Source of the DNA: Neobacillus kokaensis
Lineage (GTDB): Bacteria; Bacillota; Bacilli; Bacillales; Cytobacillaceae
Reading direction: 5' to 3'
Length of the DNA stretch: 64,000 nt
Assembly: GCF_014656545.1 (NCBI RefSeq)
Contig: NZ_BNDS01000009.1
Span: 26,543-90,542 of the forward strand
A program made the translations under genes and the position numbers. How positions within the stretch are numbered: position 1 is the stretch's first letter; each line of letters begins with the position of its first letter. Positions 17,510 to 25,402 of the stretch are shown in pieces. Under the pieces are notes generated by a model. The model was not told the origin of the DNA. It saw only the letters and a program-made list of their open reading frames with translations, and did not search any database.

Positions 17510-17862
17510 ATTGATTCCTCCTTGTTAATTCATTCTACAATAGTTATTTTTTCACTAACTAATAGAAATATACTTTCCATAATGGTGGTCAGACTTTATT
17601 TATTTTCCTATATTCATCACAATTTGGTCATTAATGTTGGTGTTTGTGTTCGTGTTGAGTTGTAGAACAAATTACTGATTTATCATGAAAAAAAGGTGTC
17701 TTTTAGTGAAAAAGATTCATTAAAACCAATGATTATTGGGACGTGGAAGGGAGGGGGGAAGGATTAGAATCAGAACTGAAGTTCAGTTGTTATCAACTGA
17801 TATTTCTCGTTATCCAATACAAGAGAACATGTATTTAATACATTATTTCTATTAACAATTAG
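17510..17862. other. Intergenic region with no gene seen
   Basis: The 5' side of the YjzC-like gene and the approach to csp cassette 3. No coding signal recognised. Confidence 0.35.
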
Positions 17863-17868
17863 GGTTCC

Positions 17869-18020
17869 TTGCAAATAATTTCAAAAAATGCTATTTTAAA
17901 GAAGAATTATTTTTGTTCGGTGTAAAGGATAGTATTAGTAATAACTTTTCGTCTTGATGATCACTGAGAGCAAGGATAGTAATACATTGTGTGTGCTTAG
18001 CACACTAGGAGGCGACAAAC
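17869..18020 (+). promoter_or_regulatory. Cold-shock promoter and leader, copy 3
   Basis: TTGCAA-17-TATTTT (17,892-17,897). The hairpin before the ribosome site gained one C-G pair (GTGTGC-TTA-GCACAC), a change that keeps the stem. Confidence 0.72.
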
Positions 18021-18221
18021 ATGGAAAAAGGTAAAGTAAAATGGTTTAATGGCGAAAAAGGCTTTGGATTCATCGAACGTGATGGTGGAGAAGATGTATT
18101 CGTTCATTTCTCAGCTATCCAAGGCGAAGGGTACAAAACATTAGAAGAAGGTCAAGAAGTGACTTTTGATGTTGAGCAAGGTCAACGTGGAGCACAAGCA
18201 GCTAACGTTCGTAAAGCTTAA
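18021..18221 (+). CDS. CspA-family cold-shock protein, copy 3
   Basis: A 66-aa cold-shock RNA chaperone with RNP1 KGFGFIE and RNP2 DVFVHFSAI. The only difference from copy 2 is ERD for ERE after RNP1, a conservative change. It has its own promoter, leader and terminator. Ribosome site AGGAGG is nine bases upstream. Confidence 0.97.
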   Translation: MEKGKVKWFNGEKGFGFIERDGGEDVFVHFSAIQGEGYKTLEEGQEVTFDVEQGQRGAQAANVRKA

Positions 18222-18239
18222 TTATAATGCCAAACATGG

Positions 18240-18270
18240 ACAGACTCTTTTTAGAGTCTGTTATTTATTT
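18240..18270 (+). terminator. Terminator of csp copy 3
   Basis: ACAGACTCT pairs with AGAGTCTGT around TTTT, followed by an A/T-rich tail with a broken T run. Confidence 0.85.
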
Positions 18271-18554
18271 TTCTAAGAAAAACAAATAACCCCACTCACT
18301 TATGAGCAGGGTACTTGAAAACGGTAAATCAAATGGTAAACCAAGTGTAGCATATAAATTGTGAATCACCTAATTTTCTTGTATTTTTTTTAGAGGAAAA
18401 CTCTGTGGGCAACATAGAAACAGACTGAAACAATTAAATGTGCTATGATTGTAGGATCACTTTTTCTGAATGTGTTAGCGAAGCAGGTTAATAAAAAAGG
18501 AAATTTCGTGTATCAAAGAGGTTGCTCAACCTAGAAAAATATTGGGGTGATGAT

Positions 18555-18710
18555 TTGAGTAAAGCTAAGAGTAAAGGCGGAACAGGCAGAGGTACAGGCA
18601 AGAAGGGATGGAATCGTTGGCAAGCTAGTGCCAACAAATCAAAGAGTGCCAAACCTTATATAAGTAAAGGGACAAAAAAAACGGACGGTGAAAATGACCG
18701 CCAGCCATAG
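18555..18710 (+). CDS. DUF3934-like small basic protein
   Basis: A 51-aa, very basic protein rich in Lys, Gly and Ser, with GGTGRGTGKKGWNRWQASA near its start. This matches the small conserved Bacillus family I know as DUF3934; function unknown. A TTG start at 18,555 preceded by GGGGTGA gives the sequence LSKAKSKGG typical of the family. The longer frame from 18,522 lacks a ribosome site. Its charge suggests nucleic-acid or ribosome contact, which is inference. Confidence 0.65.
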   Translation: MSKAKSKGGTGRGTGKKGWNRWQASANKSKSAKPYISKGTKKTDGENDRQP

Positions 18711-18916
18711 TGATGACTTCATCTTGTATTAATCCTCTGTCACTACAAAAATTAATTGATGGAGCCAAGTCCGGTTACCAATAGGTTATGGAAGTAGTCA
18801 GAAGTAAATATCCTAAAGGTATATTGGATATTCTCTTTTCTATATAAAAAGAGACCATTGTTCAATTGAATGGTTACAGGTAGAAAGAAAAATTTAAAAG
18901 TGAGTAGGCGTAAAAC

Positions 18917-19285
18917 ATGATTGAGGTAAAAAAATCTCCACTAAGTGATGGAGAATTCAATAGAGGGGTATTTGCTACCTGTGATATCAAAAAAGGAGAG
19001 CTTTTACACGAAGCACCTGTCATTTCTTATCCAAACGACCAGCATCGATATATTGAGCAAACCTTACTCGCTGATTACACTTTCGAGTATGGAAAAAATC
19101 ATTCTGCAATCCTTCTTGGTTATGGAATATTGTTTAACCATTCGTATGAACCTAATGCAATTTATGAGATTAATTTTAAAAAGGAAACCTTTGACTTCTA
19201 TGCTCACACAGATATAAAAGCAGGAGAAGAGATTCTAATCAATTACAATGGCGATGTTGATAACAAAGATCCATTGTGGTTTTAA
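18917..19285 (+). CDS. SET-domain protein
   Basis: A 122-aa protein that is essentially one SET domain. RGVFATCDIKKGELL near residue 16 matches the N-terminal SET strand; GYGILFNHSYEPNA matches the cofactor-binding N-H-S-x-x-P-N block; and DIKAGEEILINYNG is the C-terminal GEE-x-x-x-x-Y motif. The fold transfers methyl groups from S-adenosylmethionine to lysine in eukaryotes. Stand-alone bacterial members are of unknown target. There is no post-SET cysteine cluster. No strong GGAGG precedes the ATG, only a weak GTGAG. Confidence 0.82.
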   Translation: MIEVKKSPLSDGEFNRGVFATCDIKKGELLHEAPVISYPNDQHRYIEQTLLADYTFEYGKNHSAILLGYGILFNHSYEPNAIYEINFKKETFDFYAHTDIKAGEEILINYNGDVDNKDPLWF

Positions 19286-19528
19286 TCAGGAATGAAAAGG
19301 AAAGCAAAATATTCAAAATAGGGTTGTTGTTTAATGAACAACACAGGGATTCAGCAGTGCTGGATTGTTTCTAGTACTTCTCTTTATATTATCAAAATTA
19401 GTCTTATATCCTACAATCCCGGAATAATTTTAAAAAATAATAGCGATTGATCCAAATAAAGTAACTAACATTTTCTTTAACTCCCCTTAATATATATGAA
19501 CCGATCGTTAACGAAAGGGGTAAGTTAA

Positions 19529-20299
19529 ATGAATCGGTCCAATTTACGTATTATTGATCTTAGTGTACCGCTGGATAACGCAGCGAAAGAGCCTTTTCCT
19601 CCTAGGATTGAATATGAAACGCATGAACAAGGGGCCTTACAGGCGGCGAAAGTTTTAGGCTTAAAACCAAGTGATTTTCCAGATCGCGCAGCATGGGCCG
19701 TTGAAACGGTTACGCTGACAACACATACGGGTACCCATATTGATGCACCCTGGCATTATGCCAATACCACCGCAGGCAAACCCTCAAGAACAATTGATAC
19801 CTTGCCGCTTGAATGGTTTTACGGGAATGGAGTTCTTTTCGACTTCAGTAATCAACCTCCAGGCTACGAAATTCAGGTGGAAGACTTTGAAAAACAGTTG
19901 AATGAAATGGACTATGAGTTACAGCCTTATGATATTGTCTTGGTCCGAACGGATGCCGACAAAAAATACTATCAAGAAAATTATGCTGCTATTCATGCCG
20001 GTGTTTCAGCGGAGGCAACGAGATGGTTAATCCAAAAGGGGATTAAGGTAATGGGGACAGACGGATGGGGCTGGGATATCCCGTTGTACAACCAGGCTGA
20101 GGACTATAAGAAAAATCCACGTGATGGTGTCCTGTGGGCGGCCCATTATGTAGGAAAAGAAGCAGAGTATTGTCAGATAGAAAAGCTGGCAAACCTTGAC
20201 CTGCTGCCAAAAAGATTTGGTTTTAAAGTCGCCGTGTTTCCGATAAAAATTAAAGGTGCAAGCGCCGGCTGGGCAAGACCAGTCGCTATTTTTGAGTAA
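19529..20299 (+). CDS. Cyclase-family metal-dependent hydrolase
   Basis: A 256-aa member of the same superfamily as the gene at 297 but of the shorter type. The metal-binding motif HTGTHIDAPWHY appears near residues 71-82, and GTDGWGWD is a second conserved block. These enzymes hydrolyse formamides or cyclic amides. AAAGGGG lies upstream of the ATG. It is monocistronic, facing a convergent START-domain gene with a shared terminator between. Kynurenine formamidase activity is possible, but no other tryptophan-degradation gene is nearby. Confidence 0.87.
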   Translation: MNRSNLRIIDLSVPLDNAAKEPFPPRIEYETHEQGALQAAKVLGLKPSDFPDRAAWAVETVTLTTHTGTHIDAPWHYANTTAGKPSRTIDTLPLEWFYGNGVLFDFSNQPPGYEIQVEDFEKQLNEMDYELQPYDIVLVRTDADKKYYQENYAAIHAGVSAEATRWLIQKGIKVMGTDGWGWDIPLYNQAEDYKKNPRDGVLWAAHYVGKEAEYCQIEKLANLDLLPKRFGFKVAVFPIKIKGASAGWARPVAIFE

Positions 20300-20349
20300 A
20301 AAATTTGATGGTTTAATAAGCCAATAACTTGTTGAAAAAAGTAAAAAAT

Positions 20350-20390
20350 GGCGGTTTCTGTGGGTATTGAATATCCACAAATAAACCGCC
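20350..20390. terminator. Bidirectional terminator
   Basis: GGCGGTTT pairs with AAACCGCC, with an inner TGG/CCA extension. It lies between the convergent cyclase and START-domain genes, with A-rich and T-rich flanks. Confidence 0.8.
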
Positions 20391-20433
20391 TATTATTTTG
20401 ATGAAAAATATTCATGATTAAATGGAGAAAATT

Positions 20434-20859
20434 TTAATTGTATGTTTGCTCTACGTATTTTTTAAAATTATTTAAAATCGCCTGCCACCCTTGTTGTTGT
20501 AACTCAATTGAATTCGTAGTCTCAGCATCAAAAGTTTCAATTACTTCTGTTTCGTTTCCTCGGTCGTTAAAAGTGATTTTCACTTTTCTTCCATCCGCCA
20601 TTGTATAAGAAATTAACTTATGTAGTTTTATTTCATCATAAACTCCTTCAAAATCGAAACCAAAACTACCATCTTTGGCTTCCATTCTTGAAATGAACTT
20701 CCCGCCCTCTCTTAAATCATTTTCAGCAAAAGGGGAGTGCCATTCATCTGAAGCAAAGTTCCATTTTGTCATATGAGTGGGTTCTGTCCAGTATTCCCAT
20801 ACTTTTTCAACAGGTGCTTGAACAGTTGTTTCTACTGTAATTTCTTTAAATATTTCCAT
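20434..20859 (-). CDS. SRPBCC/AHSA1 (activator of Hsp90 homologue-like) domain protein
   Basis: A 141-aa START-like fold protein. The opening EITVETTVQAPVEKVWEYWTEP, then W-FASDEWHSP and the C-terminal QQGWQAILNNFKKYVE, are typical of the AHSA1 subfamily. These are cavity-forming ligand-binding proteins with varied or unknown roles. The start at 20,859 is set by AAGGAGGC seven bases upstream; a frame extending to 20,907 has no such site. It is transcribed alone, towards the cyclase gene. Confidence 0.87.
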   Translation of the reverse strand: MEIFKEITVETTVQAPVEKVWEYWTEPTHMTKWNFASDEWHSPFAENDLREGGKFISRMEAKDGSFGFDFEGVYDEIKLHKLISYTMADGRKVKITFNDRGNETEVIETFDAETTNSIELQQQGWQAILNNFKKYVEQTYN

Positions 20860-21111
20860 TAATCTGCCTCCTTGTAAAAATAAACATTTTAAACAATTTG
20901 TTTCCAAACGTTACCAAGATATATTATAATGTGTTTCGAAAAGAAAATCTATTCTGAAAAAGTATGGGATAGGTAACTAAAGAAACATTAGAAAACCTAT
21001 TCTTTAGACCTGTAAAATTTGAGTTGTAGCTAATTACACTAAACTTTCAGTTTAATGGAACTTGCGGTTATGATTTTTGGTTACATGAGGTTAGAGATTA
21101 GGGGGGAGTCA

Positions 21112-21810
21112 ATGAAAAGAATAAAAGGGTTAGTGTATAGTACTATTGTAATTTTAATTGTAGTAGGGTGGTTTACAATTCAAAAAATCACAGATGACAC
21201 TTATGAAGGGATGTCCATTATTCCTGAACAAACCAAGGATGTCCCTTTATTTAAAGGCTTGAAACCAACAGAACATAAATATGTAATGGAAGGAAATCAC
21301 TGGAAGGATATTTACAATTTTTATTCTATGGAACTTCCGAAGTATGGTTGGAAACTTGATTATGAACAAAAATCATCAAATGAAGATGTAAATGGTTTTA
21401 TATCCGGATGGCGAAAAAACGGATTAGAATGGGAGTTATATATTTCGGCAGACTATTTTAAAATGACTAACCGAACTGAAGTTATTTTTGATAAAACTTC
21501 TATTGGGCATGCAACAACTTGGATTTATAAAGTTCCAACAAGTATCTGTATCTACCAAAGTTCTTCTGAGGAACGTTGTTCTGTAATAAAAGACAGAACC
21601 AAAATAAAAGGAATTGTTCGTTTTATCAATGACGCTATTGATTGGGATAAGGAAGTTTTTCCTCGTGAAAAAACAAGTATTATTGACACTGGGGATATAC
21701 AAATTAATGTGTTGCATGAAGACGAAAAAGAAATTTATCTTCAATCGGAAAAGGGTACAAAAATAGCAAAACCTGAACAAGAATTCTTTAAACTTTTGAA
21801 TCTTAAATGA
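21112..21810 (+). CDS. Membrane-anchored protein, function unknown
   Basis: A 232-aa protein beginning MKRIKGLVYS with one hydrophobic N-terminal segment of about 18 residues (IVILIVVGWF), which is probably a signal anchor, and an extracytoplasmic remainder. The latter shows WKDIYNFYSMELPKYGWKL, a short pattern also seen in small predicted lipoproteins with an 'amphipathic then W' repeat. No catalytic motif is visible. TTAGGGGGGAG lies before the ATG at 21,112, and an upstream start at 21,055 is less likely. Monocistronic. Confidence 0.65.
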   Translation: MKRIKGLVYSTIVILIVVGWFTIQKITDDTYEGMSIIPEQTKDVPLFKGLKPTEHKYVMEGNHWKDIYNFYSMELPKYGWKLDYEQKSSNEDVNGFISGWRKNGLEWELYISADYFKMTNRTEVIFDKTSIGHATTWIYKVPTSICIYQSSSEERCSVIKDRTKIKGIVRFINDAIDWDKEVFPREKTSIIDTGDIQINVLHEDEKEIYLQSEKGTKIAKPEQEFFKLLNLK

Positions 21811-21991
21811 TATATTTCTTCTTCGACTAAGATTGTGAAGAAGAGTTAGTAGACTATCCAGACTTAATACTTTTTGTATCATTTAAAAATGCAATTCAAA
21901 AATATACTTCCAAAAAGAGTGAGAATAGATCCTATAAATACTTTGTGAACGAATGTACTTAAAAAAGGGATTAGTTGAAAGATCAGATTCC

Positions 21992-22142
21992 TTGCAAACT
22001 TTTTCTAAAAATGCTATTATAAAGAAGAATTATTTTTGTTCGGTGTAAAGGATAGTATAAGTAAAAACTTTTCGTCTTGATGATCACTGAGAGCAAGGAT
22101 AGTAATACATTGTGTGTGATAGCACACTAGGAGGCAACAAAC
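21992..22142 (+). promoter_or_regulatory. Cold-shock promoter and leader, copy 4
   Basis: TTGCAA-17-TATTAT (22,015-22,020). The hairpin before the ribosome site has an altered loop (GTGTG-ATAG-CACAC) with the stem unchanged. Confidence 0.75.
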
Positions 22143-22343
22143 ATGGAAAAAGGTAAAGTAAAATGGTTTAATGGCGAAAAAGGCTTCGGATTCATCGAAC
22201 GTGAAGGTGGAGAAGATGTATTCGTTCATTTCTCAGCTATCCAAGGCGAAGGGTACAAATCATTAGAAGAAGGTCAAGAAGTGACTTTTGATGTTGAGCA
22301 AGGTCAACGTGGTGCACAAGCAGCTAACGTTCGTAAAGCTTAA
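22143..22343 (+). CDS. CspA-family cold-shock protein, copy 4
   Basis: A 66-aa cold-shock domain RNA chaperone with intact RNP motifs. It differs from copy 2 by Ser for Thr in GYKSLEEG. It has its own promoter, long leader and terminator, and AGGAGG nine bases before the ATG. Confidence 0.97.
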   Translation: MEKGKVKWFNGEKGFGFIEREGGEDVFVHFSAIQGEGYKSLEEGQEVTFDVEQGQRGAQAANVRKA

Positions 22344-22359
22344 TTATAATGCAAACATG

Positions 22360-22391
22360 AACAGACTCTTTTTTTAGAGTCTGTTTTTTTA
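22360..22391 (+). terminator. Terminator of csp copy 4
   Basis: ACAGACTC pairs with GAGTCTGT over a T-rich loop, followed by TTTTTTT. Confidence 0.9.
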
Positions 22392-22639
22392 TTTATCAAA
22401 AAAAAATAAAAAACCCCACTCACTTATGAGCAGGGAAAATGAAAACAGTAAATCAAATGGTAAATACAATAGTAACATATAATTTGTAGGATTCATAATT
22501 TTATCACCTAAACTTAAAGAATCTGCTAAATATAGATAACAAAATAGTGATAAATCTGAGATTATTGAATTAAATTAAAAGATGCTTTGTTTAAAATAAC
22601 GGGCAAAGCCTTTTTCTTATTTAAGAAACAGAGCAGGAA

Positions 22640-22795
22640 AAATCAATAAGAGTAACTTGAAACGTTATAGGGGAGGCGGAATGATGGGAAACCATCAATT
22701 CCGTGCGGAGCAGGAGAAAAGCTGGAGATACTATCAATGTCATACCTATTTCCAACATATACGGAACAAGGTTTTGCGTCCTTTTTCCTTTTAGG
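22640..22795 (+). ncRNA. Candidate structured RNA (orphan riboswitch-like element)
   Basis: CGGAAT-GATGG (22,677-22,687), a GAAA tetraloop, CCATC, a bulged A and ATTCCG form an 11-bp hairpin. It is followed by GCGGAGC and AAGCTGGAGATAC, and then an AAGG/CCTT hairpin ending in a T-rich run near 22,790. A GNRA-capped helix plus unpaired conserved-looking purine blocks is typical of riboswitches. AGGG before the helix and AAGC-GGAGA after it faintly recall cobalamin aptamers, but the core CCCGC is absent. No gene lies downstream on this strand. Confidence 0.35.
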
Positions 22796-22873
22796 GCTAT
22801 ATAGTCAAATAAATAAATCCCAACTTCTTAATTATGACACTGAGAAATTGGGATTTTAAATACTGAAATATCC

Positions 22874-23773
22874 CTAATGCTGTAAATCTGCGTTTTGCTG
22901 GAGATACCCCGTTAACAGTTTAGTGAAGTTTTGAGCAGTTTTTGATAGATAATGATTCTTCAGCCATATTAAGCCAGTATTTGCAGATATCTCTGTATCT
23001 GTAATTTTGAAAGCCTGGATATTGTAGTTTTTGTATTGCTTAATGACGGTTTCTGGAACAATTGCATCTCCTAATTGACAAGCGACTAAATCTAATAAAA
23101 GGGAGATATCAGAGCACTCGGCAATAATGTTCGGATGTAGTTGAGCTTTCGAAAATGCTTCCATAATCATATAATAAACTCCCAATCCTTCTGTACTCGG
23201 TAAAATCAAAGGGTGGTTTTGAATGTCAGCAAGCATAACCTGATCATTAAAAAGCTGCTTTTTATTGGAAGTAATAAAGTAAAAAGGTTCTGTATATAGA
23301 TGGATAGTTGAAAAATCATCTAATCCGAGCGGTAATCGTATAATCGCCAGCTCAACAATCCGGTCTCTCACTAATTGGCAAAGATGAGATGACTCATTTT
23401 GATGAATTTTATAGGTAACCTTAGGATATTTTTTGTGATATTGGTGAAGCAACTCAGGTAAACCGACTACCGAAAAAGTATTGATACCTATCGTCAGTCT
23501 TCCGCTTCCCCCGTTTCCGACTTCCTTTACCTCCATTCTGGCTTCTTCCATTAACTGAGTCATTTGCAGAGCATACTTATATAAGGCTTTTCCTGCTTCC
23601 GTCACTCCTAAATATTTCCCATTTCTCTCTATTAATTTCGTTCCTAATTCATCTTCCATAGTTTTCAATTGCTGGCTTAGCGGTGGCTGGGAAATATGAA
23701 GCCTTTCAGCCGCAGCAGAAATTTTTCTTTCTTCTACAATTGCTATGAAATATCGCAGTTGTCTAATGTCCAT
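22874..23773 (-). CDS. LysR-family transcriptional regulator
   Basis: A 299-aa protein with the N-terminal winged helix MDIRQLRYFIAIVEERKIS continuing to AAERLHISQPPLSQQLK, the textbook LysR DNA-binding motif. A co-inducer-binding domain follows (GRLTIGINTFSVVGL onwards). It is divergent from the deaminase gene with 187 bp between. LysR proteins usually autorepress and activate the divergent gene, so control of the deaminase is likely. The ligand is unknown; a purine is a reasonable guess from the target. Confidence 0.92.
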   Translation of the reverse strand: MDIRQLRYFIAIVEERKISAAAERLHISQPPLSQQLKTMEDELGTKLIERNGKYLGVTEAGKALYKYALQMTQLMEEARMEVKEVGNGGSGRLTIGINTFSVVGLPELLHQYHKKYPKVTYKIHQNESSHLCQLVRDRIVELAIIRLPLGLDDFSTIHLYTEPFYFITSNKKQLFNDQVMLADIQNHPLILPSTEGLGVYYMIMEAFSKAQLHPNIIAECSDISLLLDLVACQLGDAIVPETVIKQYKNYNIQAFKITDTEISANTGLIWLKNHYLSKTAQNFTKLLTGYLQQNADLQH

Positions 23774-23839
23774 TAGCGGAAAAACCCCCTTACTATATGA
23801 AAAACCTAAGTAAAATTAATTTTTTTTATATTTTTCATA

Positions 23840-23851
23840 TATTACGTAATA
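23840..23851. promoter_or_regulatory. Palindrome in the LysR/deaminase intergenic region
   Basis: A perfect 12-bp palindrome TATTACGTAATA lies mid-way between the divergent starts. Its position fits a LysR-type binding site, though spacing to either promoter is not resolved. Confidence 0.4.
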
Positions 23852-23889
23852 AGATATCATAATTTTAGCTGAAAAGAAATTTCTCGTAA

Positions 23890-23902
23890 CGGTTTGAAAC
23901 CG
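23890..23902. promoter_or_regulatory. Inverted repeat upstream of the deaminase gene
   Basis: CGGTT-TGA-AACCG with outer TCG/CGA, located about 60 bp upstream of the deaminase ATG. It could be an operator or a leader hairpin. Confidence 0.3.
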
Positions 23903-23960
23903 CGATGCATTTTTAAGAAAAATCATATTTCATATTTAATTTCTCAAGGAGTGTTTTTAA

Positions 23961-24422
23961 ATGAGTCATGAAGAATATATGAAATTGGCAATCGAGTTAG
24001 CTTACGACAATACCAAAAATAAAAATGGAAAACCATTTGGTGCGGTGATTGTAAAAGATGGTGAGATTGTTGCGAAGGGAGTAAATGATGTTCTCAAAAC
24101 ACACGATCCCACTGCGCATGCTGAACTTCTAGCTATCCGTCAGGCTTGTCGCACTCTTGGTACACCTGATCTGTCCGACTGTGAACTATACGCAAGCGGA
24201 GAGCCGTGTCCGATGTGTTTAAGCGCCATTTACTGGGCGAACCTTAAACATGTGTATTTTTCCTATACTGCACAAGAGGAAGAAGAAATTGGATTAGGAA
24301 CGAAATACGTTTATCAGGAAATAGCTCTTCCAATTGAACAACGAGACATTAAATTAATAAAGCTGGATAAATATCCTAATGAGAAAAATCCTTTTGCTCT
24401 TTGGGAAGAAAAGAATAAATAA
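23961..24422 (+). CDS. Nucleoside/guanine deaminase family protein (GuaD-like)
   Basis: A 153-aa zinc-dependent deaminase. The zinc ligands and proton shuttle are in TAHAELLAIR and EPCPMCLSAIYWA. Length and the blocks GKPFGAVIVKDG, DPTAHAE and the C-terminal PFALWEE resemble Bacillus guanine deaminase GuaD, which converts guanine to xanthine using a swapped C-terminal tail. Related tRNA adenosine or cytosine deaminases are the alternative. AAGGAGTG precedes the ATG. It is divergent from a LysR regulator that probably controls it. Cytoplasmic. Confidence 0.87.
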   Translation: MSHEEYMKLAIELAYDNTKNKNGKPFGAVIVKDGEIVAKGVNDVLKTHDPTAHAELLAIRQACRTLGTPDLSDCELYASGEPCPMCLSAIYWANLKHVYFSYTAQEEEEIGLGTKYVYQEIALPIEQRDIKLIKLDKYPNEKNPFALWEEKNK

Positions 24423-24534
24423 CATATTTAACGAGACACGTTTTCCGAGAGAAAAGGATGCAAAATAAAAAAATTCCACTCCTCATGGAAAAAGAGCTAA
24501 GCATCAACAATATTTGAATAGAGGCGAATATTTT

Positions 24535-25245
24535 ATGTGGAAGTGGATGATGGCATTTATCGGATGTATTCTCTTGCTTCAAGGTTGTTTTTCAAACATT
24601 GAAGGCGAACCAAAAAAACAGGAAAAGGAGAAGGAAATCATGAGTGAAGGCATAAATAAACAGTTGCTTCAAGCAGCGGAACATAGTGATGCAGACACCA
24701 TAAGCAAACTTATTAAGAAGGGGGCCAATATCAACGCACAGGATTCAAAAGGAAGGACTGCCACTATGATTGCGACCTATAACAATGATGTAGAAACCGC
24801 AAAAGTACTGATCAAGGCAGGGGCGGATGTGAACATTAGGGATGATATGAAAAACAATCCCTTCCTCTATGCTGGTGCAGAAGGATATATAAATATTCTA
24901 AAACTTACGATTGAAGCTGGGGCAGACCCGGCGATTACAAACCGCTATGGAGGTACTGCTTTAATCCCTGCCTCAGAACATGGTTATGTGGACGTAGTAA
25001 AAGAACTTATCACGCATACGGATATTGATGTGAATCATGTCAATAATCTTGGCTGGACAGCATTATTAGAAGCGATTATTTTGAATAATGGAGACGATAA
25101 GCAGCAGCAAACGGTGCAATTGCTGATAGAGCATGGGGCGGATGTGAACATTCCAGACAATAATAAGGTGACTCCTTTACAGCATGCTCGTAAAAAAGGC
25201 TTTAAAGAGATTGAAAAAATTTTATTAAAAGCAGGGGCAAAATAG
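24535..25245 (+). CDS. Ankyrin-repeat lipoprotein
   Basis: A 236-aa protein with a signal sequence ending in the lipobox LLQGC, followed by a charged linker and about five ankyrin repeats. Recognisable repeat cores are LIKKGANINAQDSKGRTAT, LIKAGADVNIRDD and LIEHGADVNIPDN. It should sit on the outer membrane face as a protein-binding scaffold, with no enzyme motif. The start at 24,535 is preferred because GAGGCG lies upstream and the signal sequence begins MWKW. It follows the deaminase by 112 bp on the same strand but may be separate. Confidence 0.85.
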   Translation: MWKWMMAFIGCILLLQGCFSNIEGEPKKQEKEKEIMSEGINKQLLQAAEHSDADTISKLIKKGANINAQDSKGRTATMIATYNNDVETAKVLIKAGADVNIRDDMKNNPFLYAGAEGYINILKLTIEAGADPAITNRYGGTALIPASEHGYVDVVKELITHTDIDVNHVNNLGWTALLEAIILNNGDDKQQQTVQLLIEHGADVNIPDNNKVTPLQHARKKGFKEIEKILLKAGAK

Positions 25246-25402
25246 CCAGTATGTATAAAATTCCAACGGAGATATTTTCAAACGGACTGGTCGTTTTGTA
25301 GAAGCTATTGCGAGAAGGACTAAAAGTATAGCTATAGATGTTCAAAGGAAATATCGCTCGGGCTCGCTTTAAACGAAGTAAAAAAATGTAGGAGAAAAAT
25401 TC

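Larger units (their letters stand above)
17863..18365 (+). repeat. Cold-shock cassette, copy 3
   Basis: The third ~500-bp csp unit and the most diverged of the four in promoter (TATTTT) and tail, which suggests it is the oldest or least converted copy. Confidence 0.8.
21988..22492 (+). repeat. Cold-shock cassette, copy 4
   Basis: The fourth ~500-bp csp unit, with promoter, leader, gene, terminator and conserved tail. See copy 2 for extended downstream similarity. Confidence 0.85.

Noticed and set aside
11045..22492. CRISPR-like or transposon-like direct repeats
   Set aside because: The repeats are long csp cassettes with functional genes; no short repeat-spacer pattern, transposase or terminal inverted repeats.
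22640..22795. Calling this a cobalamin riboswitch
   Set aside because: The conserved CCCGC-type core and downstream B12-related gene are missing; only fragments of the pattern fit.
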